64,000 nucleotides of DNA. Source: an uncultured Granulosicoccaceae bacterium (GTDB lineage: Bacteria; Pseudomonadota; Gammaproteobacteria; Granulosicoccales; Granulosicoccaceae). The notes under the pieces are model-generated. The model saw nothing but the letters and a program-made list of their open reading frames with translations, did not search any database and was not told the origin of the DNA. Positions 28,727 to 38,391 of the stretch are shown in pieces (positions within the stretch are counted from its first letter, which is position 1; the number at the start of each line of letters is the position of its first letter). The DNA lies in assembly GCA_937951345.1 (NCBI GenBank), contig CALFCF010000056.1:1-64000 (forward strand), read 5' to 3'. Position numbers and translations under genes: made by a program.

Positions 28727-30520
28727 ATGGTTGCCAGCACAAAATCCATCTTAGCCCTCGCATTCTTGATGTCGGCTACCAAAGCGGTGATCGCCGCAAA
28801 TCAGGGTGATCAGGACAGCTTCGATCAATCTATGATTCGATTCGCTCCTGGCTATGTGCACTCAGATGCAACGCTAAGCACAGCGCACAGCTCAGATCTG
28901 AATGATTTCAGCAGCTTTGCCAGCGGGACGTCCCTAACGATCAGCGGACATATAAATCGACAAATAAGATGGCAAAACACTGAACCCGGTTTGGGTGGTG
29001 CGCTACCTGAGATAGAGGGCGATGGTCAGTGGATTGCGAACTATATAGCCACTTCAGCAGAGAATCCGCTGTGGTACAGCAGCACAGGTTTAACAGATCA
29101 AGGAAGGGAGCTAATCGACCTGATTGCAAACAGTAGCAATGAAGGCATCAATGCTGAACTGATATCCAGTATCAATATTGATAGCTGGCAATCCGCGCAA
29201 TCCTCTCAGAATCCGGAAACTGCCAACAAATCACTTAACGATGCGTTTATCCGATTCTCGGAAATAATGGGTAGTGGTCTTGTAAATCCACAGATCACAC
29301 AAAAAGAATGGTACAGACCTGCAGACACTATTGATGCGTTACAACTGCGCCGGCAAATACAATCCGGTGTAATGACGGTTGCAGAAGCTATAGACAGCGT
29401 TCGCCCTCAACATAAAATGTACGCAGGCTTACGCTCTATGTTAGAGCAGTTAGAAAAAAGACGTTCGAGTAAACAAGTATTCGTCGACACATCCAAACCT
29501 CTGGAATTTGGCGAACAAGGCGAACATATTGTTCAACTTGGCCAAGCGCTGCAAGATCACGGCGATTTATCCTCCGACACACAAGTGAGCGATGTATTCG
29601 ATGATGGAATACAAACCGCAGTCAAAGCCTTTCAATCACGCCATGGCTTGAAAGCAGACGGTATCGTGACAAACAAAACACTGAAAGCATTGAACACGCC
29701 CATCACTCAAAGAATTGAACAAGTAAAAGCAAATCTTGAACGTTGGCGCTGGTTTCCAGCTGAACTGGAGAACACCAACATTCTGGTGAACATTCCAGAA
29801 TACCGCTTACATATGTCACTCGAAGGAAACGATATTTTTTCAATGGATGTTGTCGTTGGAAAACCACGGCACATGACACCTGTATTCAGCGAGACCATGA
29901 AGTTCATGGAATTCGCGCCTACCTGGACAGTACCGGCCAGTATCACCAATGAAGAACTATTGCCACTGGAAAACAGGAAGCCGGGTTATTTAGCCAGCGA
30001 GGAGATCGATTTCTACAGACGAACCTCCAGTGGCCTGGTCCACGTTCCAAGATCTCAGGTGACAGCTGAAGAGATGTCCATGCGCCCCTTTCCTTACGTT
30101 CTTCGTCAGCGCGCTGGTGATAAAAACGTACTTGGCAAAGTGAAATTCCTAATGCCAAACAAACACGCTATATACCTGCATGATACTCAAGCCAAAAAAC
30201 TGTTTGGAGAGAAACGCAGGGCATTCAGTCATGGCTGCATACGTCTGAGCAATCCAGATTTGATGGCTCATGTGCTTCTACAGGTCAACGGTTACGATCA
30301 ATCTGCCGTAAATGAATTCATGAATCTTGAAGAAACAACCCGTGTGAATCTTGACGAGCCGGTGCCTGTTCATCTGGCCTACTTCACTGCATGGATGGAC
30401 GGCGACGGGGTTATGCAATTCAGAGAAGATATATATCATCAAGACGAACGATTGATAAACGCCTTGCAATCATTGAATAAACCGACTGCATTGACTGCCA
30501 GTAACAGCGGCATTCAATAA
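28727..30520 (+). CDS. L,D-transpeptidase of the YcbB/LdtD type
   Basis: 597 residues. It forms 3-3 crosslinks between meso-diaminopimelate residues in peptidoglycan, in the periplasm. A signal peptide covers about 1-24 (cleavage near VIAA). An LdtD-type scaffold domain follows (NPLWYSSTGLTDQGRELIDL), then a PG_binding_1 domain at about 263-325 (ALQDHGDL and AVKAFQSRHGLKADGIV), then the YkuD catalytic domain. The active-site motif SHGCIRL places the nucleophile at C504, with the upstream histidine in YLHDTQAK. The family's usual length is about 600. It is divergent from the repeat-rich peptidoglycan-binding protein. Confidence 0.94.
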   Translation: MVASTKSILALAFLMSATKAVIAANQGDQDSFDQSMIRFAPGYVHSDATLSTAHSSDLNDFSSFASGTSLTISGHINRQIRWQNTEPGLGGALPEIEGDGQWIANYIATSAENPLWYSSTGLTDQGRELIDLIANSSNEGINAELISSINIDSWQSAQSSQNPETANKSLNDAFIRFSEIMGSGLVNPQITQKEWYRPADTIDALQLRRQIQSGVMTVAEAIDSVRPQHKMYAGLRSMLEQLEKRRSSKQVFVDTSKPLEFGEQGEHIVQLGQALQDHGDLSSDTQVSDVFDDGIQTAVKAFQSRHGLKADGIVTNKTLKALNTPITQRIEQVKANLERWRWFPAELENTNILVNIPEYRLHMSLEGNDIFSMDVVVGKPRHMTPVFSETMKFMEFAPTWTVPASITNEELLPLENRKPGYLASEEIDFYRRTSSGLVHVPRSQVTAEEMSMRPFPYVLRQRAGDKNVLGKVKFLMPNKHAIYLHDTQAKKLFGEKRRAFSHGCIRLSNPDLMAHVLLQVNGYDQSAVNEFMNLEETTRVNLDEPVPVHLAYFTAWMDGDGVMQFREDIYHQDERLINALQSLNKPTALTASNSGIQ

Positions 30521-30645
30521 TCAGAAGTAACTAGCCTGCACACCCAGGCGACCATCCTGCACACGAAATCCATAGATTTAGAGACGGATAAGATAGCTTA
30601 TCGAACAGGCTGCTCTGTGGCGCTGCATTAACTTTGACAGGCTTT

Positions 30646-31515
30646 TTATGCGGTATTTTTGTTCAACAGTCGTTTGGCGTTCTCCCACGCCTGATCCAAC
30701 TGCTGTTCATCAAGTGATGACAGCTCTTTATTCTGCCGGATAAAGTCTTGCTCCATTACATGGAATCGCTTTTTGAATTTGGTGGTAGCTCCACGCAACG
30801 CACGCTCCGGATCGACTCTACAATGTCTGGCAAGGTTTGTTACGGCAAACAGCAAGTCGCCGATCTCGTCCTCAATCGAAAAAGAATCGCCTTGTTCTAT
30901 TGCTTCACGAACCTCGGCCGTTTCTTCATCAACTTTCTCAAGAACCGGAGGAATAGTCTGCCAGTCAAATCCAACACGTGCCGCTCGCTTCTGAATCTTC
31001 GACGCACGGACTAACGCAGACATGCCCACAGGTACACCATCGAGTACAGATGTGCCGATATCTGAATCACCACCTTTCAACTCGCGCTCCTCCCGCTTTA
31101 TGCGCTCCCATGCTTGCTTCATCTCCTGTTGACTGGAGAAAACCGTTTTGTCTTTTCCTGTGCCATCTGTGCCAAACACATGTGGATGCCTGCGGATCAT
31201 TTTCTCAACAATTGATTGAGCCACATCATTAAAATCAAACAGCCCACCTTCTTCGGCTATTCTTGCGTGAAACACTACCTGCAACAGCAAATCACCCAAC
31301 TCATCCTTGATATCATCTATGTCATTGCGTTCTATTGCATCGACCACCTCATAAGCCTCTTCCAGTGTATAAGGTGCAATCGAATCGAATGTTTGCTCAA
31401 CATCCCACGGACACCCGGTCTCAGGATTACGCAAAGCGCACATAATCGCCTGTAAACGTTCTACGCCAGACCCGTCTGACTGCCAATTTTGAATTGAATC
31501 GTTTTCATTACTCAT
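30646..31515 (-). CDS. mazG: Nucleoside triphosphate pyrophosphohydrolase MazG
   Basis: 289 residues from ATG 31515 (MSNENDSIQNW); an in-frame ATG at 31569 would add 18 residues with no family resemblance and overlap the neighbour. MazG hydrolyses NTPs to NMP and pyrophosphate and lowers ppGpp or damaged nucleotides. Two MazG domains are visible. The first has the EEAYEVVDAIE and DELGDLLLQVVFHA metal-binding helices. The second has EETAEVREAIE and DEIGDLLFAVTNLAR. It is divergent from a LysE-type exporter gene. Confidence 0.95.
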   Translation of the reverse strand: MSNENDSIQNWQSDGSGVERLQAIMCALRNPETGCPWDVEQTFDSIAPYTLEEAYEVVDAIERNDIDDIKDELGDLLLQVVFHARIAEEGGLFDFNDVAQSIVEKMIRRHPHVFGTDGTGKDKTVFSSQQEMKQAWERIKREERELKGGDSDIGTSVLDGVPVGMSALVRASKIQKRAARVGFDWQTIPPVLEKVDEETAEVREAIEQGDSFSIEDEIGDLLFAVTNLARHCRVDPERALRGATTKFKKRFHVMEQDFIRQNKELSSLDEQQLDQAWENAKRLLNKNTA

Positions 31516-31626
31516 AATGGCTATTATACATTCGTTGATACTGGCACCCTGAAACACTGATTGACACAATTCTGTGACACCAATTGTACTGATGAATACA
31601 GAGCTCGTGAGAAAAAGCGAGACATT

Positions 31627-32280
31627 ATGCCTTTAGATAATTGGCTGGCATTTGCCATTGCGTCGATCGTTCTTCAGGTAATACCTGGTCCGACAATCCT
31701 TGCCGTTATAAGTTATTCCGTGTCGCATGGCAGGCAAGCCTGTGTTCCACTGGTTGTCGCCGTCGCGCTGGGAGATACTACTGCTGTGGTTGCATCGCTT
31801 GCAGGACTCGGTACGCTGCTGGCAAACAGTACGAGTTGGTTTACGATAATTAAAGTGATTGGTGGAATCTACCTGCTTTATCTGGGTGCGAAGATGATCT
31901 TCGAGAAAGCGAGCAATGTAACCAACAGTGCAAAGGATACGGAAGGTAGGTCTCAGCCCAATAATAGAAACACATCAACATCAGGCGTTTTTCTGAATAC
32001 TTACGTCATCACGGCTTTAAATCCGAAAGGCATCGTTTTCTTTATCGCGTTTCTGCCACAATTTGTCTCTGATGATGCCAACATCTACAGGCAACTTTTC
32101 ATCATGGCAGTTACGTTTGTAATACTGGCCACCATCAATGCCTTTTTATATTCTTTTTTCGCAGCATCAATAAGATCGGCATTGCAATCCGCAAAGATAA
32201 ACCGATGGTTTAATTTTACAGGTGGATCATTACTTTGTGCAGCAGGTCTGTGGACGTTGATTGCCAAACGGCAGCTCTAG
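31627..32280 (+). CDS. LysE/RhtB-family exporter
   Basis: 217 residues from ATG 31627 (MPLDNWLAFAIAS); an upstream in-frame start at 31561 is unlikely because it gives a charged, non-family N-terminus. Six hydrophobic segments. The family signature VLQVIPGPTILAVISYSVSHG begins near residue 16. Members export amino acids such as lysine, threonine or homoserine; the substrate here is unknown. The TAG stop codon is also the first three bases of an R2 repeat. Confidence 0.9.
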   Translation: MPLDNWLAFAIASIVLQVIPGPTILAVISYSVSHGRQACVPLVVAVALGDTTAVVASLAGLGTLLANSTSWFTIIKVIGGIYLLYLGAKMIFEKASNVTNSAKDTEGRSQPNNRNTSTSGVFLNTYVITALNPKGIVFFIAFLPQFVSDDANIYRQLFIMAVTFVILATINAFLYSFFAASIRSALQSAKINRWFNFTGGSLLCAAGLWTLIAKRQL

Positions 32281-32412
32281 CCAGCTCTATTCACGAAGGC
32301 GAAAACAGTGACACTGAAAACTAAGCAATTTCCAGTTAGACAAGCAGTTTTAGCGTCGCTGTGGGTGTTCGCACACTGTTTTCTTTTCGCCACCAGTGCC
32401 CGTCTGCCGTCG
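32278..32412. repeat. R2-family element, partial copy with one end
   Basis: Begins with TAGCCAGCTCTATTCACGAA, the R2 terminal repeat, and follows the complete copy (in reverse orientation) through CTAAGCAATTTCCAGTTAGA to CGTCTGCCGTCGC, where similarity stops. The second inverted repeat is missing. It fills the gap between two convergent genes and begins on the stop codon of the exporter gene. Confidence 0.88.
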
Positions 32413-32436
32413 CGTTGTTCAATCGAAACGTATTGA
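32308..32436 (+). CDS. Possible 42-residue peptide encoded inside an R2 repeat
   Basis: A GTG at 32308 preceded by GAAGG eight to nine bases upstream opens a 42-codon frame. It has a basic start (KTKQFPVRQ), a hydrophobic core (AVLASLWVFAHCFLF) and a polar tail. The same frame is open for 67 codons in the copy at 58891-59137 (minus strand, 59107-58904) and recognisable in the copy at 1-148. It looks like a signal peptide or a small membrane peptide. It may also be a chance frame in a repeat. Confidence 0.25.
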   Translation: MTLKTKQFPVRQAVLASLWVFAHCFLFATSARLPSRCSIETY

Positions 32437-33171
32437 CTAAAAGGTAATGTTCAAGCCAATGTGCATGCCGCGGTCAAGGCGCTGGTCACCGAAATCGTTG
32501 GTTTCGAATGTTAGCCGGCGATAACCAATATAGGCACGTGCCTGACCGATAATCTCAACCTGCAGTCGAGCAGCAAGTTCTGTGTAGCTAAGTGCGTCGC
32601 TGAAGCTCGTTATGCCGGGCGCGTAGAATCCTTCGAATGTAAAATCGATGGGATTGGTATTTGTATTGGCCAGCAGTATCGAAGTCTGAAATCCGAGGGC
32701 CAGTGCGCTTACGGTTTCATCAACGTCCAGATCACCACCGACCAGCTTCATTCCGGCACCTAATTTATATTGGGTACCACCGGAGCGGTTGACGCCACGA
32801 GCCATAATCGTCGCATGAAACAGGTTGTCACCGGCTTCATTGACGAATCCACCCAGCGCTAATTCTGATCCTCGAGGCGCACGCTCTCTGACCCCTCGAA
32901 GCGGCAAATTGGACGTTGGGCTAAACGGATTAAGAATAACAAACAGATTAGCCGTGTCATCGCCAAGCGCCAGATCCAACCCTTCGGCATAAGCTGAATT
33001 ATTCACTCCGACCACCATGACGAGGGCAGTTAGAAATGAGGCGACTTTAAGCCGTGCAACGCTGAAGTTACTTCGCTGCTGTGACCTGACTGGCTCGCAC
33101 CGGCACGATATATCCGGTTGCGGGATACCCGTTTGTTTGACTCTTGAAATAATTTTGTTTGATTGTTTCAT
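32437..33171 (-). CDS. YfaZ-family outer-membrane protein
   Basis: 244 residues from ATG 33171, chosen because GGTGAG lies a few bases upstream; the frame is open to 33267. The N-terminus is odd: about 40 polar residues precede a normal signal h-region (VASFLTALVMVVGV) with cleavage after NSAYA. The C-terminal part matches the YfaZ pattern: FEGFYAPGITSFSDALSYTE, then RAYIGYRRL, then the terminal strand HIGLNITF ending in phenylalanine, typical of outer-membrane barrels. Function of the family is unknown. It lies downstream of hrpA on the same strand and is convergent with the LysE gene. Confidence 0.75.
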   Translation of the reverse strand: MKQSNKIISRVKQTGIPQPDISCRCEPVRSQQRSNFSVARLKVASFLTALVMVVGVNNSAYAEGLDLALGDDTANLFVILNPFSPTSNLPLRGVRERAPRGSELALGGFVNEAGDNLFHATIMARGVNRSGGTQYKLGAGMKLVGGDLDVDETVSALALGFQTSILLANTNTNPIDFTFEGFYAPGITSFSDALSYTELAARLQVEIIGQARAYIGYRRLTFETNDFGDQRLDRGMHIGLNITF

Positions 33172-33277
33172 CGATCTCACCCTGTGCCACCGCTGCGCAA
33201 GCAACCGTACGACACCGAAAACACTACTGCTTATGGATGAGTGTAGGAGCTGCTGAACAGCTTGCAAGGTGCAATGA

Positions 33278-36200
33278 TCAATCGGTAATCAACAGGCTTT
33301 GCAGCTGTTTTTCAATGCGTGCAACTGATACTTTCTCAGCTGTACCGAACTCCTGGGCAAACAGAGAAATTCTGAGTTCTTCAAATAACCAGCGAACTTT
33401 ACGGTAGCGCTCTGCGTGCGTGGCATCATCTTCATTGTGGGCAGGCACGGCTTTGAACTGCTCCCACAAAGGTAACAGCTCAGCGCGACGTTTGCGGTCT
33501 TTATCCGGGGCAAGGTCAATCGCCTCCAGGCGTCGAGCCATTGCGCGGAAGTAGACGGGCAGTCGCCTGAGACGTTCAGCTCCGGTTGCCGCCACAAATC
33601 CCGGGTACAGCAAAAGGTCGATTTGATCTTTCACATCCTGCACCGCTTCGATCCAACTTAATGGCAGATTGCCTTCGACCTGCCGTGAAACCTGTCGGTA
33701 TTGTTCAAAAATCTGGTCAAGAGTTTCACACAAGTTACCGGCGGTTGGCACCAGATTCTGCCGGTTCGCAGTTAGCTGATTCTGGAAATCCTCACGTTGG
33801 CGCGGGAAAGGCATCGAATCAACAAACGTAGCTACGATCGCAGTATTGATGATGTCATCGATCAGTTGCGCCTTGTTACCAAACGGCGTGAATCGGAGCG
33901 TAAGTTTGTCTATGCCCGGAAGCTTACGTGAAAGATACTTTACTTCTTCATGCAGAACTCGCTTATACAGTGCAACAAGTCCACCACGCATTTCACGTTC
34001 AGCGCGTTCAGATGATGCAAAAAGTTTTAGCGAGACAGACTCAGAAGGCGCGCCTGCTGTGTCGTTTGTAACGATGCGTTGCAAGGCCGGATGACCGCGC
34101 ATCTTGATTCCATTGTCTTCAATCTCAACAGATTCAGGCAAATCGCCGAAATTCCAGTCACGAACATCATCCTGTTCAATGCTATTGTCGCGAAAAGTCA
34201 GAAATTGCTCTTCAAGCTGATCGGTGTAATCGTGCTGGAGTAGCTTCAGATTCCGACCTTGACGCAAACGCTTACCATTTTCACCAACGATTCTGAAATT
34301 CATCAGGTTGTGGTCTGCCAGCACGGTTGTGTCCCAGGCAGACAGCGGCACTTCAAAACCAGCGAGTCGTTGCAATGTTTTCGACAAGCTGTGCAATAAA
34401 TCTGAATCCGTGTGGTTTGGGTCGCTCTGGAACGATTCAAGACAGGCTCTGGCAAAGTCCGGTGCCGGCACGAAATTGCGCCGCAGCGACTTTGGCAATG
34501 ACTTAATCAACGCGACGAGCTTTTCTTCGAGCATGCCAGGCACAAGCCAGTCACATCGCCGCGCATCTAATCGGTTAATCAGATTAACCGGCACAACAAC
34601 GGTGACACCATCATCTTGCGCACCCGGAGAAAAGTGATACTCCAAGGGCAAAGTGACATTCCCGAATTCAAGTGATTCAGGAAAATCTGTTAACGAGACA
34701 GTATCTTCCTCTCCAGCGAGAACAAGCTCTCTCGAGTAGTACAATCCACGCGGGTTATCCGCTTCATACTGCTTGCGCCATGTTTCAAAACTACTGGTTG
34801 AATTAACATCGTCAGGCACAATACTGTCATAGAAACGCACGAGCTCTAGCGGATCTACCAACAAATCACGTCGTCTGGATTTATCCTCCAGATCGCCTAT
34901 TTCATCAATCAAATCCAGGTTATGACGTAAAAACCGACCACTGGTTTTTATCAGACCGGGAACCAAACCGTCACGAATAAAAATAGTGCGCGACTCTTCT
35001 GGGTTAATCGTCGAATAATTCACACGTTTTTTTGCATTGACGATCAGGCCGTACAACGTTGCCTGTTCGAAGGCGGCAACATATCCAGTTTTTTTCTGCC
35101 AATGCGGATCTCGATAAGACTTTTGCAACAGATGAGACGCAACCCGCTCGACCCAGAAAGGTTCTATCCCGGCAACCTGACGTCCAAATACGCGTGATGT
35201 CTGGCTGATCTCACCAGCCATGATCCACTTGGGTCCTTTTTTAAACAAACCAGAGCCTGGAAAGATCTGCAACCGCCGATTGCGTGTCCCAAGATACTCA
35301 TGTGTATCTGTTTTAACCGCAACGTTCACCAACAATCCGGTCAACAATGCTGTATGAATCTTATCGCTTAAATCGCGTGCCTGTTTATCGTTGGCATCAT
35401 TCGCCGGTTTATCACTGATGGCCTTTGTATCAGCTGCTTTTTTACCGGCCGAGTTGTTTTTTGAAACGACATATTCCGCACCCTTGCCGTCAATAAACAA
35501 AGACGCCAACTGGCGACGCAATTCCATCCACTCGAACAGGCGAACTGGTGACAAAAAACGCTGACGACACATTTTGCGAAACCGGGAGTTCGTCAATGCC
35601 TTTTTTTGTATTTGCACAAATTCCCACAACGCCAACCAGGTTAGAAAGTCCGACGATTCATGATTAAACTCGGCATGCAACTCATCTGCCTGCTGCCGCT
35701 TCTCCATAGGGCGTTCCCGTGGATCCTGTACAGACAAAGCGGCAACAATGGTCATAACCTCTTCAACGCAACCATTCTCACGGGCGGCCACCAGCATACG
35801 CGCAAGTCTTGGATCGATAGGTAAGCGTGCTATCTGTCTGCCAACCGGTTTTAGTTTTCGCGCTTTATCCAGTGCACCGAGCTCCTGCAATGTGCGATAC
35901 CCGTCGTTTATATATTTGCTTTCAGGTGGATCGATTAACGGAAAATCTTCAAGCTTACCCAGACGCATCGATGCCATCTGCAAAATGACTGAAGCCAGAT
36001 TGGTTCGCTGTATCTCCGGCTCTGTAAAGGCGGGACGTGCTTCGAAATCGTCTTCGTCGTATAAACGGATACAAACACCGGGCGCCTCACGCCCGCAACG
36101 ACCTTTGCGTTGATCGGCTGAAGCACGAGAGATTTTTTCAATAGGTAACTGCTGCATTTTGCTACGAACGCTGTAACGCGAAACTCTCGCCACGCCGGTA

Positions 36201-37351
36201 TCAATTACCGAGCGAATACCCGGTACGGTCAACGAGGTTTCTGCAACATTGGTAGACAAAATGATACGTGGCTGACGATGTGGCTCGAAAATGCGATTTT
36301 GTTCCGCATTGGAAAGTCGCGCGAAAAGCGGCAGCACTTCTGCGCCGCGCAAACCCTGAGAACGCCTGGCATGACTGTTCAGTGCTTCGGCGGTTTCCCT
36401 GATTTCGCGTTCACCGGATAGAAATACCAGTACATCAGCAGCACGCTCTGCAAGAAGAGCTTCACACGCCGAAATAATCGAGCGGCTAGTGGCATCACCA
36501 TCAACATCGTCGCTAACATCCACACCACTGGCATCTTCTTCAATCGGTAGATAACGTAACTCCACGGGGTAGCTTCTACCCTCTGCCTGAATAACCGGCG
36601 CAGCGTTGAAATAACGCGAAAAACTATCCGGATCTATGGTTGCCGAGGTAATGATGACCTTCAGATCCCTACGCCTACCAATAAGGCGCTTCAAACAACC
36701 GAGCAGAAAATCAATGTTCAGAGAACGCTCATGTGCTTCGTCAACAATGATGGTGTCGTATTGATTCAGAAACGGATCATGCTGAATCTCCGCCAGAAGA
36801 ACACCGTCGGTCATCAGCTTGATGTGGGATGTCTTCGCTACTTTGTCAGTGAAGCGAATTTTGAAACCGACTCCCTCTCCAACCGTCGTGTCAAGTTCGC
36901 TGGCAATTCGTGATGCGACGCTGCGCGCTGCAATGCGGCGCGGCTGCGTATGACCGATAAATCCGCCAACCCCGAGCCCGGCTTCGAGACACATTTTCGG
37001 TAGCTGCGTCGTTTTTCCCGAGCCGGTTTCACCACAGACGATCACTACCTGATTAGACTGTATGGTTTCAATAATTTGATCGCGATGAGCGACTATTGGC
37101 AGCTTGTCATCATAGGAAGGTTCAGGCAGTGCCGTACGACGCTGCCGGTAGAGCTCAGCAGAACGGCGGGCGCGCGTTAACCACTTCTTACGTGCTGCAA
37201 TATCTGTCTGCGCCTTGTCGTCAGAGACCTGAGTCGGTGGGGGTTTTTGAAGACGCGTGAGTTCCTGCTGCAACCGGTGGCGGTCGTAACACATGCTGTC
37301 AGCGAGCAGCTCCCGGCAATTTGTTTTATTCCACTCGGGAATGTCAGACAC
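33278..37351 (-). CDS. hrpA: ATP-dependent RNA helicase HrpA (DEAH box)
   Basis: 1357 residues, close to the length of E. coli HrpA. It is linked to mRNA processing and rescue of stalled or collided ribosomes. The Walker A motif GETGSGKT is at 107-114 and the DEAH box at 204-207. Then come the RecA2 motifs (STNVAETSLTVPGIRSVIDTG), the helicase-associated and OB-like domains, and the long C-terminal DUF3418 region. A Lys/Asp/Ala-rich insert (AGKKAADTKAISDKPANDAN) of about 25 residues interrupts the helicase-associated region and may be a linker. Confidence 0.97.
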   Translation of the reverse strand: MSDIPEWNKTNCRELLADSMCYDRHRLQQELTRLQKPPPTQVSDDKAQTDIAARKKWLTRARRSAELYRQRRTALPEPSYDDKLPIVAHRDQIIETIQSNQVVIVCGETGSGKTTQLPKMCLEAGLGVGGFIGHTQPRRIAARSVASRIASELDTTVGEGVGFKIRFTDKVAKTSHIKLMTDGVLLAEIQHDPFLNQYDTIIVDEAHERSLNIDFLLGCLKRLIGRRRDLKVIITSATIDPDSFSRYFNAAPVIQAEGRSYPVELRYLPIEEDASGVDVSDDVDGDATSRSIISACEALLAERAADVLVFLSGEREIRETAEALNSHARRSQGLRGAEVLPLFARLSNAEQNRIFEPHRQPRIILSTNVAETSLTVPGIRSVIDTGVARVSRYSVRSKMQQLPIEKISRASADQRKGRCGREAPGVCIRLYDEDDFEARPAFTEPEIQRTNLASVILQMASMRLGKLEDFPLIDPPESKYINDGYRTLQELGALDKARKLKPVGRQIARLPIDPRLARMLVAARENGCVEEVMTIVAALSVQDPRERPMEKRQQADELHAEFNHESSDFLTWLALWEFVQIQKKALTNSRFRKMCRQRFLSPVRLFEWMELRRQLASLFIDGKGAEYVVSKNNSAGKKAADTKAISDKPANDANDKQARDLSDKIHTALLTGLLVNVAVKTDTHEYLGTRNRRLQIFPGSGLFKKGPKWIMAGEISQTSRVFGRQVAGIEPFWVERVASHLLQKSYRDPHWQKKTGYVAAFEQATLYGLIVNAKKRVNYSTINPEESRTIFIRDGLVPGLIKTSGRFLRHNLDLIDEIGDLEDKSRRRDLLVDPLELVRFYDSIVPDDVNSTSSFETWRKQYEADNPRGLYYSRELVLAGEEDTVSLTDFPESLEFGNVTLPLEYHFSPGAQDDGVTVVVPVNLINRLDARRCDWLVPGMLEEKLVALIKSLPKSLRRNFVPAPDFARACLESFQSDPNHTDSDLLHSLSKTLQRLAGFEVPLSAWDTTVLADHNLMNFRIVGENGKRLRQGRNLKLLQHDYTDQLEEQFLTFRDNSIEQDDVRDWNFGDLPESVEIEDNGIKMRGHPALQRIVTNDTAGAPSESVSLKLFASSERAEREMRGGLVALYKRVLHEEVKYLSRKLPGIDKLTLRFTPFGNKAQLIDDIINTAIVATFVDSMPFPRQREDFQNQLTANRQNLVPTAGNLCETLDQIFEQYRQVSRQVEGNLPLSWIEAVQDVKDQIDLLLYPGFVAATGAERLRRLPVYFRAMARRLEAIDLAPDKDRKRRAELLPLWEQFKAVPAHNEDDATHAERYRKVRWLFEELRISLFAQEFGTAEKVSVARIEKQLQSLLITD

Positions 37352-37679
37352 AGTTCAGCCAGATAACGATTAGCTTACAAGACGAGGTTGGGATCCGAAA
37401 CCACACGACACCCTGACCCCATGGACAGTTTACCGGCTATCGGTATGTTTCGCCCGGCAGGAAATTCCAAACTGGGTGCATAGACTGTTGCACCCGGCTG
37501 GTAAAGGCGATGCAATCCACAAACAGCATCGCCTCGGTGACCTGAAATTTGACAAGCGTCAGGCGGCTGCCAGAGTGGTAGCTCGTCTTTTCAAAGCAAA
37601 TCAATGTATTAACAAGGTACCTGCAACAGTCTATGCAGTCACTTTGGGGGAAGTCAGAGACCAGAGCCAGGCTGGGTGT
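37352..37679. other. Intergenic region with two hairpins between ftsN-like gene and hrpA
   Basis: 328 bases without a supported gene. Two adjacent hairpins stand out. GGGTGCA (37474-37480) pairs with TGCACCC (37489-37495), loop 8. GGCGATGC (37506-37513) pairs with GCATCGCC (37526-37533), loop 12. Read on the minus strand the second is followed by TTTAC, a weak terminator tail. They could end the priA/ftsN-like transcript about 150 bases after its stop. A 93-codon plus-strand frame at 37476 overlaps the ftsN-like gene and is not supported. Confidence 0.5.
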
Positions 37680-38336
37680 CTAGCTGGTTACGCGAACTAT
37701 CTCGTAGCGAATACCACCACGTTTCAAGCGCTTTTTGGCCTCAGTCAGCAAACCTAGCTCAGTAAACGGACCGACGCGGACACGATGGCGAATCTGTCCG
37801 CCGGGTTCTTCGCGCTCTACGACAAACGCCTGAAGTCCAAGTAAAGTAACCTGCGCGCGCATCGATTGCGCTTCATCGTTGCTGCCGAAATTTCCGGCCT
37901 GCAGAAAGTAGGAACGCTTGCCGGCTTCACTGAAATTCGCATCAACGATGCGGTACTGACCACTCAAGTTCTGAGCATTCGGCGGTACCGAGCGGGTTGC
38001 CGGGGGGATATTGCGATTGGTGGAAACTTCCGGTTTGAACGCAGGGGTTTCACGTTCAACCACCTTCACTATAGGTTCAACACCGCTCGAGGCAGATCGG
38101 ACAGGACTGGGTTCTGACTGCGCCGGCAGCAAATCGTAGAAACTGAAACGATCGGCACGCCGTGGCTCGGCTACCGTTTCTCTTGCTTTGAGCCCGGCAA
38201 GCGAATCATCAACAGGCAAGCGCGACAGTAACAGCACAAAGCCGACGACGAAACCCACCAACAAACCCAACACAAGCACAATAAACTTGTGACTGGCCGG
38301 TTCTTTCTTGCTCTTGCTTTCGCTGCTAGACGCCAT
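37680..38336 (-). CDS. FtsN-like SPOR-domain membrane protein
   Basis: 218 residues: a short Ser/Lys-rich cytoplasmic tail, one membrane helix at about 19-40 (IVLVLGLLVGFVVGFVLLLS), a Pro/Glu-rich periplasmic linker, and a C-terminal SPOR domain from about 145 (YFLQAGNFGSNDEAQSMRAQ, ending in RYEIVRV). SPOR domains bind denuded glycan strands at the division septum. Position directly after priA matches ftsN in other Gammaproteobacteria, so it is probably the divisome activator FtsN; several other SPOR proteins look alike. Confidence 0.8.
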   Translation of the reverse strand: MASSSESKSKKEPASHKFIVLVLGLLVGFVVGFVLLLSRLPVDDSLAGLKARETVAEPRRADRFSFYDLLPAQSEPSPVRSASSGVEPIVKVVERETPAFKPEVSTNRNIPPATRSVPPNAQNLSGQYRIVDANFSEAGKRSYFLQAGNFGSNDEAQSMRAQVTLLGLQAFVVEREEPGGQIRHRVRVGPFTELGLLTEAKKRLKRGGIRYEIVRVTS

Positions 38337-38391
38337 TTAATCCGTCGACCACGAGCCAGTGATATCAGGGCAAACATACCCAACCGCTATT

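Noticed and set aside
37476-37757. 93-codon plus-strand frame
   Set aside because: It overlaps the 3' end of the ftsN-like gene and contains both hairpins; no recognisable domain.
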